64,000 nt of DNA, taken from contig NZ_JAPDFT010000001.1 of assembly GCF_025949665.1 (NCBI RefSeq), positions 744,001-808,000 on the forward strand, written 5' to 3'. The stretch comes from Chryseobacterium viscerum (lineage in GTDB: Bacteria > Bacteroidota > Bacteroidia > Flavobacteriales > Weeksellaceae). Positions 58,294 through 64,000 of the stretch are shown in pieces (position 1 is the first letter of the stretch; each line of letters opens with the position of its first letter). Under the pieces are notes generated by a model. The model saw only the letters and a list, made by a program, of their open reading frames with translations, ran no database searches and had not been told where the DNA came from. The translations under genes and the position numbers were made by a program.

Positions 58294-59616
58294 TTATTTC
58301 TTAATAAATGGAAATGAATGAACCTTATTCTTTGTCAGGATCTGCAGAATATAATTTCCCGGAGTTAAAAGACTGACAGTAATTTCTTCGTATTTCAGAT
58401 TATCTTTGGCAACAGTCCTTCCACTCATATCGGTTATAATATAGCTTACCGGATTCGGAATGTTTTTCAGATAAATATTTTCTTTCACAGGATTCGGATA
58501 GATGGAGGGCTGAGTGCTGATCTTCTTTTCAGAAGTTGAAAGTGTCTGGTTGCAAAGTCCGTTGTAAGTATCACCGGATATTGTCCAGCCTTTATTATTG
58601 GTTAAATAGTTTCTTGCAGCTACAGCATCAGCATGAGAATAGACCAATGGCGAGGCACTTGATAGATTAATGTTATTAGGCGTTGATGGGCTCTGGCTCC
58701 ATCCGTAAAGCGTTTTGTCATAATTTAAACAACTCATTGCAGAATTGAGAAACATATCGGTAGCGGTTGTTAATGAACTCAGATTCCATCTTCCGATATC
58801 CTGATTAAAAGCTGTATCGTGGAACATTTCGTTCATATTGGTAACATTTCCCGTATTCCAGTTTTGAAGATCCTGATTAAAGTTTTCAGCATAATGAAAC
58901 ATATGTTCCATAGTTGTCACGTTTGCTGTATTCCATTCGCCGAGAGGCTGGTTGAATCCCGTTGTATCAAACATATAGGACATATCTGTAACATTGGAAG
59001 TATCCCAGCTTCCAATTGGCTGGTTAAACTGATAATCATCGCCAAACATATAATACATATCTGTAATGGTAGAGGTATTCCATGTATTGAAAGAGGAATT
59101 GCCGATCAGTGAAGTACATAAATAAAACATCTGGCGCATGCTGGTTGCCATGCTGAGGTCTGGTGCATCAGTAGCCGTCACATCCATATAGTCACAAAAT
59201 ACAAAAGCATTGTCAAAGCTTTTCCATTTTATATTTCCCCATTGGGCAATTTGAGTGATTTTTGAGCGGTCTGAAGCATTATAAGTGGGAATTAATGTAT
59301 TGTCGAAGAATCTCACCTGATCAAAGCTTCCATTTCCGTCACTGATTTTGATTTTATAGCTTGCCTGGGCAGGAGATGGGTTTAATGGTGTTCCCAGATT
59401 GATAATAAATTCAGTAGTTGAAGTGACATTACTCATTATTCCATTGTGTTGAGGATATCCTACCTCTTCCCAGGATACTTGGAAGTTGATTCCCCGGCCG
59501 GGAAATTTAATGAGCTGTGCATTTTGGGTTTTCCAGATGGTGATGAACTCGTTTTGTGCCTTTGCCGGGAATATCAGCAAAAGAAAAATGAGCATTGGAA
59601 TTTTTTTAAAAATCAT
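58294..59616 (-). CDS. BspA-like (DUF285 repeat) T9SS surface protein, paralogue 4 (short)
   Basis: 440 residues, the shortest member. Head without the long linker (NEFITIWKTQNAQLIKFPGR, GINFQVSWEEVGYPQHNG), only about five repeats (FNQPIGSWDTSNVTDMSYMF; FNQDLQNWNTGNVTNMNEMF) and a tail (IYPNPVKENIYLKNIPNPVS to VHSFPFIKK). The last 70 residues are nearly the same as in paralogue 5 (ENIYLKNIPNPVSYIITDMS; KNKVHSFPFIKK). Loss or gain of whole 25-residue units explains the length difference between paralogues. Confidence 0.9.
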   Translation of the reverse strand: MIFKKIPMLIFLLLIFPAKAQNEFITIWKTQNAQLIKFPGRGINFQVSWEEVGYPQHNGIMSNVTSTTEFIINLGTPLNPSPAQASYKIKISDGNGSFDQVRFFDNTLIPTYNASDRSKITQIAQWGNIKWKSFDNAFVFCDYMDVTATDAPDLSMATSMRQMFYLCTSLIGNSSFNTWNTSTITDMYYMFGDDYQFNQPIGSWDTSNVTDMSYMFDTTGFNQPLGEWNTANVTTMEHMFHYAENFNQDLQNWNTGNVTNMNEMFHDTAFNQDIGRWNLSSLTTATDMFLNSAMSCLNYDKTLYGWSQSPSTPNNINLSSASPLVYSHADAVAARNYLTNNKGWTISGDTYNGLCNQTLSTSEKKISTQPSIYPNPVKENIYLKNIPNPVSYIITDMSGRTVAKDNLKYEEITVSLLTPGNYILQILTKNKVHSFPFIKK

Positions 59617-59643
59617 GGTTATCGTTATTAGTTTTTTAAGGAA

Positions 59644-61458
59644 TTATTTTTTGATGAATGGAAAGGAGTGAACCCTGTTTTTGGTAAAGATTTGCAGGAT
59701 ATAATTTCCCGGAGACAAAAGGCTGGCAGGAATTTTATCACTTTTCAGGCTTTCCTTAATAATCATTCTTCCACTCATATCGGTAATGATGTAACTTTCC
59801 GGATTGGGAATATTTTTCAGATAAATCATATCCGTTGCCGGATTAGGATAAATTTGAGGTTCATTACTAAGGTTATGATCTGATACACCCAGTTGAAGTT
59901 CGCAGCTGCCTAAACTATCACCCATAAAAACCCATCCTTTTGTGTTGAGAAGTAGATTTCTTGAAGGAGTTGCGGTACCGGAATAGACTAGGGCGGAAAC
60001 ATCACCAAGATTAATATTATCAGGAGTATTACTGTTATTAGACCATCCCATAAGTGTATTGCTGTAATTTACACAGTCTAATCCTGAAGAAGTAAGCATC
60101 GAGAAAGCAGTTGTTAAGGAGTTCAGATTCCATTTTTCTAAACTATGATTGTATGAAGTAGTTTCCTTTAACATTAGATCCATATTTGAAACCGTGCTGA
60201 CATCCCAGTTTTCCAGATTATGAGAGAATTCATAACAGCGGTGCAGCATGTGCTCCATATTAACCACTTTAGCAGTATTCCAATTGCTTATATTCTGATT
60301 GAAATACGGGTCGAAATGAAACATAAAAGACATATCTGTAACGCTTCCTGTCTTCCAGGAAGTCATAGGCTCGTTATAGCTCACAGCTTCTGCAAACATA
60401 TATGACATATTGCCTACTTTGGTTGTATCCCAGCTATTAATATTTTGATTAAAGTTCGTGGCTCCAAGAAATGTTCTGGACATATCGGTTACTTTTGAAG
60501 TATCCCAGTTATTGAGTGGCTGGTTGAATTGTACAGCAAAAGAAAATACACCACTAAGAGAGGCTACATTTGAAATGTTCCAGGTATTAAGAGATTGATT
60601 GAACTCTCTTGCACTATTGAACATATCAGCCATAGTAGTGAGAGACTCAGTATTCCAGTCCTGTAACGGCTGGTTAAACTTTTCTGCATTCATAAACATA
60701 TACTGCATATTGGTCACTTTAGAGACATCCCAGGTTTTCAGAGGCTGATTGAAAAGTTTTGCATAATGAAACATACGGAACATATTGGTAACATTGGACG
60801 TGTTCCAGTTATCAATTGGAGAATTGAATTTTGTCTGAGAAAACAGTTCAGACATATCCTGTACAGATGAGGTATCCCAGCTGTTTATTGAATGATTGGA
60901 AGTAAAATTCTTTGCAGACCTGAACATTCCGGATAGATCAGTAACGTTGGACAGATCCGGTACATCTGAAGCGGTGAGTGTTATATCAGGACAAAATGCA
61001 AAGGCATTGTTCATTGTACTCCATTGAATGTCTCCCCATTGGGCGATTTCAAGTAATTTGTCAACACTTCCATTGTATTTCACTCCTGTAGAAGGAGCAT
61101 ATTCATTAGAAAGTATTCTGAAAGGACCATTTACATTACTTACTTTCACCCGGTAACTGGCCTGCATCGGATTAGGATGTAAGGATGTTCCGAAGTCTAT
61201 TAAAACCTGTTTGGCAGAAGTAACATTAGTCATTGTTCCATGATGTGAGGGATAACCTACTTCTTCCCAGCTTATTGTAAAATTATTGCCAATAGCCGGA
61301 AACCAGATTTGATTGTTTACTGCAGGATAAGGGGCAGAAACAGAGATGGGAGCAGAACTTATAAAGCCAGGCTGCCAAACGGTGATGAATTCATTTTGTG
61401 CTTTTGAAAACTGGAATAATAGAATACATAAAGTAGAAAATAAGAGTTTTTTGTACAT
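59644..61458 (-). CDS. BspA-like (DUF285 repeat) T9SS surface protein, paralogue 5 (long, promoter-proximal)
   Basis: 604 residues from the ATG at 61458, which begins the signal peptide (YKKLLFSTLCILLFQFSKAQ); an in-frame ATG 24 bp upstream would add a polar leader. Head (NEFITVWQPGFISSAPISVS; IWFPAIGNNFTISWEEVGYP), about eleven repeats (FNQPLKTWDVSKVTNMQYMF; FNQPLNNWDTSKVTDMSRTF) and a tail (IYPNPATDMIYLKNIPNPES to VHSFPFIKK). It is the first gene of the five-gene unit and the largest. The upstream 110 bp are AT-rich with a TATTTTAG sequence as a weak -7 box. Confidence 0.9.
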   Translation of the reverse strand: MYKKLLFSTLCILLFQFSKAQNEFITVWQPGFISSAPISVSAPYPAVNNQIWFPAIGNNFTISWEEVGYPSHHGTMTNVTSAKQVLIDFGTSLHPNPMQASYRVKVSNVNGPFRILSNEYAPSTGVKYNGSVDKLLEIAQWGDIQWSTMNNAFAFCPDITLTASDVPDLSNVTDLSGMFRSAKNFTSNHSINSWDTSSVQDMSELFSQTKFNSPIDNWNTSNVTNMFRMFHYAKLFNQPLKTWDVSKVTNMQYMFMNAEKFNQPLQDWNTESLTTMADMFNSAREFNQSLNTWNISNVASLSGVFSFAVQFNQPLNNWDTSKVTDMSRTFLGATNFNQNINSWDTTKVGNMSYMFAEAVSYNEPMTSWKTGSVTDMSFMFHFDPYFNQNISNWNTAKVVNMEHMLHRCYEFSHNLENWDVSTVSNMDLMLKETTSYNHSLEKWNLNSLTTAFSMLTSSGLDCVNYSNTLMGWSNNSNTPDNINLGDVSALVYSGTATPSRNLLLNTKGWVFMGDSLGSCELQLGVSDHNLSNEPQIYPNPATDMIYLKNIPNPESYIITDMSGRMIIKESLKSDKIPASLLSPGNYILQIFTKNRVHSFPFIKK

Positions 61459-61571
61459 GTCATTAGTTTGTGAAATAAGCACTACTAAAATAGCAAAAAA
61501 CTTAATATATTTTTAACTTAAATGTAAAGTTTATAGTAATTTATAAATTTTAATGAAATTATTTAAATAAA

Positions 61572-61594
61572 AAACTCTCCGAAATGGAGAGTTT
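61572..61594 (-). terminator. Terminator of the YiaA-like gene
   Basis: Arms aaactctcc (61572-61580) and ggagagttt (61586-61594) around a 5-nt loop, 4 bp past the stop, T-rich on the minus side. Confidence 0.82.
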
Positions 61595-61597
61595 ACT

Positions 61598-61990
61598 TTA
61601 TTCCTGAAGCATATTGTCACGTGTGTTTTTCTGAACTGCGATGGCCCCGAAGAGAGCGAGCAGAAAGGCAAAGGCATAAAAACCTTTTTCACTCGGTAGA
61701 ATAGTTGCATTCCAAAGTCCAATGGCCAGTAATACAATAGATGATAATGTGGCAAACCAGCAGATTCCGTAATAAATATCGGTTACCTGAATATTTTCCA
61801 ATCTGTCACGTACTGCTTTTTGTAGAGAAACAACGGCAAATAAGCCATAAAGAAGAATCGTGAAATAATATCCTTTTTCATTCAGCAGCATTTCAGCTCT
61901 TGCAAGACCAACGATAAAACCGATCATTCCTGCTCCCAATGCTACCCATGATGCTGCGACGAATGCATTCGATACTCTTTGTTTTTTCAT
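61598..61990 (-). CDS. YiaA/YiaB-type two-helix-domain membrane protein
   Basis: 130 residues made of two similar halves, each with two spans: SWVALGAGMIGFIVGLARAE with YYFTILLYGLFAVVSLQKAV, then WFATLSSIVLLAIGLWNATI with YAFAFLLALFGAIAVQKNTR. The repeated 'LNEKGYYFTI / LPSEKGFYAF' motif fits the YiaA/B two-helix domain. Function unknown in all members. Standing alone with its own terminator, it is a single-gene unit. Confidence 0.85.
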   Translation of the reverse strand: MKKQRVSNAFVAASWVALGAGMIGFIVGLARAEMLLNEKGYYFTILLYGLFAVVSLQKAVRDRLENIQVTDIYYGICWFATLSSIVLLAIGLWNATILPSEKGFYAFAFLLALFGAIAVQKNTRDNMLQE

Positions 61991-62176
61991 AGTTTAATGT
62001 TTTATTTAAGAGGGCTAAGATATTCTTTTTTTATAAATATAAGCCTGATAGAGGGTAAATATGGGAAAAACACGGTAAAATACATTCATTATTTTTTAAG
62101 TTTTGGCTGAAGCCGGTTGATTTTATTCTATTATAAAACAGACTAAAGCCCGTTTCTGTTGAATGTTTATAAATCT

Positions 62177-62307
62177 GTCCATAATTCATAATTCATAATT
62201 TTCATTCTAGCCCCGATAGCAGCGGTTACCCCGGAACTTGCATTGAGGCCCTTCGGCTTCGCTCAGGGTGACAGTGCTGGCGTGAGGAGTATGAGCGGAT
62301 AGCGGGA
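62177..62307. repeat. Heptamer array plus structured intergenic repeat, copy 2
   Basis: Three near-perfect units tccataa, ttcataa, ttcataa (62177-62197) precede the AGCCCCGATAGCAGCGG block (62207-62231) and the gaggagtatgagcggatagc block with ggga (62284-62307). The spacer between the blocks (62232-62283) contains a cccttcggcttcgctcaggg insertion not present at 22030-22103. Both copies thus have a heptamer array directly at their 5' end. The stretch 61991-62176 holds only degenerate repeat text, including ggctgaagcc and actaaagcccg words. Confidence 0.65.
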
Positions 62308-62350
62308 ATTAGCTCCATAAAAAAACTCCCCAAAATTGGAGAGCTTGTTA

Positions 62351-63160
62351 TTATTGAGTGATATATTCGTAATTATACTGAACGGAAAGACTTCCATCTG
62401 CTTCTTTTCCGACAACCTGAACCGGTAATCCGGAAGTGTTGTATTGTATAGTGTAGCTTACAGTTTGGCTTTGCTGCCATACTCCGTTATTTTTAAAGCT
62501 TATTTTCTCTACGAGATAATTATTTTTACTTAAAGTATATGCTCTTCCCATCATAATTTTCAGATACTTATTGATGTTGGTATAAGGGTTGAGTTTATCG
62601 TCATAAGAAAAATCACTTTTATTACTATAAGTTATAGCTCCTCCAAACGTTGAAGTTTCAGATGAAATATTATTTCCATTATAGGTATAAGTATCAATAC
62701 CTGGGCTTGAGCAATCCGGAGTCTGGCAAAGGGTAGAAGAGATTACCTGTCCGTTTGTATTATAATTAAAGGTAACCGTTCTGTTGTAATTTGAATTAGT
62801 GTAGATGGCTTTAACGTTTGCCAGTTGATCCCCATTATAAGTGTACGCAGAATAATAATCTACAGTACCATCTGGTTTATAGTAAATCGTTTTTACAGGT
62901 TTTCCAGCATTATCATATTCGAAAGTTGATGCTCTCCCTTCTGAAATAGTTTTGATTAATTGTCTCTGAGTGTTATAACTCAATGTTGAAACAGTTGTTT
63001 GAGGATTAGAAGGATCGTCATAATAAACAGTTGTAACTTTACTCAGTAATAGCTGAGGCTGCTCGGAAGGATTATTAGTTCCATCATTATCATCATTGCT
63101 GCTGCAGCTGTTAAAGAATACCACAGAGCTCATCAGTCCCAGAAATAAGATTTTTTTCAT
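62351..63160 (-). CDS. Lipoprotein with RHS/YD-like repeats
   Basis: 269 residues. Lipobox LGLMSSVVFFNSCSSNDD, a short acidic Asn/Asp linker, then repeated Tyr-rich strands of the RHS/YD type (VSTLSYNTQRQLIKTISEGR; STFEYDNAGKPVKTIYYKPD; FNYNTNGQVISSTL; YTIQYNTSGLPVQVVGKEAD). It resembles secreted DUF4595-type proteins of Bacteroidota. No toxin domain follows. Surface location is predicted; function unknown. A weak hairpin lies past its stop. Confidence 0.8.
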   Translation of the reverse strand: MKKILFLGLMSSVVFFNSCSSNDDNDGTNNPSEQPQLLLSKVTTVYYDDPSNPQTTVSTLSYNTQRQLIKTISEGRASTFEYDNAGKPVKTIYYKPDGTVDYYSAYTYNGDQLANVKAIYTNSNYNRTVTFNYNTNGQVISSTLCQTPDCSSPGIDTYTYNGNNISSETSTFGGAITYSNKSDFSYDDKLNPYTNINKYLKIMMGRAYTLSKNNYLVEKISFKNNGVWQQSQTVSYTIQYNTSGLPVQVVGKEADGSLSVQYNYEYITQ

Positions 63161-63214
63161 GTTATTAATTTAGCTGACAAAAATACAGAATGATCTATAT
63201 CCCTGCATAAAAAA

Positions 63215-63241
63215 ATCCCACTATCTTAGAAATAGTGGGAT
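63215..63241 (-). terminator. Terminator of ahcY
   Basis: Arms atcccactat (63215-63224) and atagtgggat (63232-63241), followed on the minus strand by a T run; 23 bp past the ahcY stop. Confidence 0.87.
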
Positions 63242-63263
63242 AATATCATATTTTATTTAAATC

Positions 63264-64000
63264 TTAGTATCTGTAGTATTCCGGCTTGAATGGCCCTTTT
63301 ACATCTACACCAATATATTCAGCCTGCTCAGGAGAAAGAGTTTCAAGCTCTACGCTTAATTTCTTAAGGTGTAAAGCAGCTACTTTCTCATCTAAGTGCT
63401 TAGGAAGCATGTATACTTCGTTTCCATAAGCAGCAGAGTTGTTCCATAATTCGATCTGAGCCAAAGTCTGGTTAGAGAAAGAATTAGACATTACGAAACT
63501 TGGGTGGCCTGTAGCACATCCTAAGTTCACCAATCTACCTTCTGCAAGGATGATTACTTCTTTTCCTTCGATAGTATAGATATCAACCTGAGGCTTCACT
63601 TCAGATTTAGTCTGACCGTAGTTTTTGTTCAACCAAGCCATATCGATTTCGTTGTCGAAGTGCCCGATGTTGCAAACGATAGCTTTATCTTTCATTTTAA
63701 GGAAATGTTCTCCTCTTACGATATTGAAGTTACCTGTTGTAGTGATGATGATATCAGCATTATCTACCACAGTGTCTAATCTTTTTACTTCATAACCGTC
63801 CATAGCAGCCTGAAGCGCACAGATTGGATCAATTTCCGTTACAGTAACGATAGAACCAGCTCCTCTGAATGAAGCAGCAGTACCTTTACCTACGTCTCCG
63901 TATCCGCAAACTACCACTCTTTTTCCGGCTAACATTACGTCTGTAGCTCTTCTTACTGCATCTACAGCAGATTCTTTACATCCGTATTTGTTGTCGAATT
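63264..64000 (-). CDS. ahcY: Adenosylhomocysteinase, 5' part outside the window
   Basis: Open from base 64000 to the stop at 63264, about 244 C-terminal residues. The frame continues upstream of the ATG at 63935 with [20 protein letters not shown], so that ATG is internal, not a start. [17 protein letters not shown] is the NAD-binding loop, [15 protein letters not shown] and [20 protein letters not shown] are conserved in the family, and KPEYYRY is the typical C-terminus, with Lys and Tyr that contact NAD of the neighbouring subunit. It hydrolyses S-adenosylhomocysteine to adenosine and homocysteine, relieving inhibition of methyltransferases. Confidence 0.96.
   Translation of the reverse strand, partial: FDNKYGCKESAVDAVRRATDVMLAGKRVVVCGYGDVGKGTAASFRGAGSIVTVTEIDPICALQAAMDGYEVKRLDTVVDNADIIITTTGNFNIVRGEHFLKMKDKAIVCNIGHFDNEIDMAWLNKNYGQTKSEVKPQVDIYTIEGKEVIILAEGRLVNLGCATGHPSFVMSNSFSNQTLAQIELWNNSAAYGNEVYMLPKHLDEKVAALHLKKLSVELETLSPEQAEYIGVDVKGPFKPEYYRY

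Noticed and set aside
63264..63935. ATG at 63935 as the true start of ahcY
   Set aside because: The upstream frame continues with conserved AhcY sequence ([18 protein letters not shown]) to the window edge, so the gene is truncated by the window, not short.
1..64000. tRNA or rRNA genes, prophage, insertion sequences, integrases
   Set aside because: No T-loop-type GGTTCGAATCC cluster, rRNA block, transposase, integrase or phage structural motif was recognised on either strand.

Overview
The window looks like chromosomal DNA of a flavobacterium, most likely Chryseobacterium or a close relative in the Weeksellaceae. The DNA is AT-rich. Secreted proteins end in type IX secretion (T9SS) 'YPNP' C-terminal sorting domains. 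Promoters follow the Bacteroidota pattern (-33 TTTG, -7 TAnnTTTG) and Shine-Dalgarno sites are absent. A PNGase F-type glycosidase, a mevalonate-pathway decarboxylase and a complete Bat operon fit the same group. I see no rRNA, tRNA, CRISPR array, prophage or classical insertion sequence.

Layout. 1-5000: truncated RNA methyltransferase, a four-helix-bundle gene boxed in by inverted 7-bp repeat arrays, a DinB-like protein and two secreted proteins. 5080-13877: MoxR ATPase and the Bat (VWA/TPR/BatD) operon, then MarC. 14228-18690: isochorismate synthase and a hotdog thioesterase, separated by a three-gene module with a sigma factor that carries its own membrane segments. 18759-23542: acyltransferase, PspC/PadR pair, secreted and HD-domain proteins. 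23600-25115: a thioesterase preceded by a cobalamin riboswitch. 25336-36857: T9SS protein, MutS2-like ATPase, acetyl/acyltransferases, uracil-DNA glycosylase, lipoproteins, MscS channel, PdxJ and a hydrolase. 36972-39510: a compact graspetide (microviridin/chryseoviridin-type RiPP) cluster with two precursors and two ATP-grasp ligases. 39771-53386: epimerase, acyl-CoA ligase, diphosphomevalonate decarboxylase, a GIY-YIG gene between palindromes, TauE/SafE exporter, PurK, a cation/proton antiporter, EamA transporter and PurE. 53440-61458: five tandem BspA-like (DUF285 repeat) T9SS surface proteins. 61598-64000: YiaA-like membrane protein, lipoprotein and truncated AhcY.

How the genes work together. 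The Bat genes form one co-directional, partly overlapping operon. The graspetide genes read precursor-precursor-terminator-MdnB-like-MdnC-like, which should give excess precursor over enzyme. PurK and PurE catalyse consecutive steps of purine synthesis but are separated by an unrelated antiporter, lipoprotein and transporter. The five surface proteins are probably transcribed together from the right.

The least explained structure is intergenic. Arrays of 7-bp units in strict register recur between genes, often as inverted pairs, and one pair encloses exactly one gene. A second single-gene cassette (GIY-YIG) is bounded by 18-bp-arm palindromes in opposite orientation. These two cassettes, the graspetide cluster and the cobalamin riboswitch in front of a thioesterase are the main leads.
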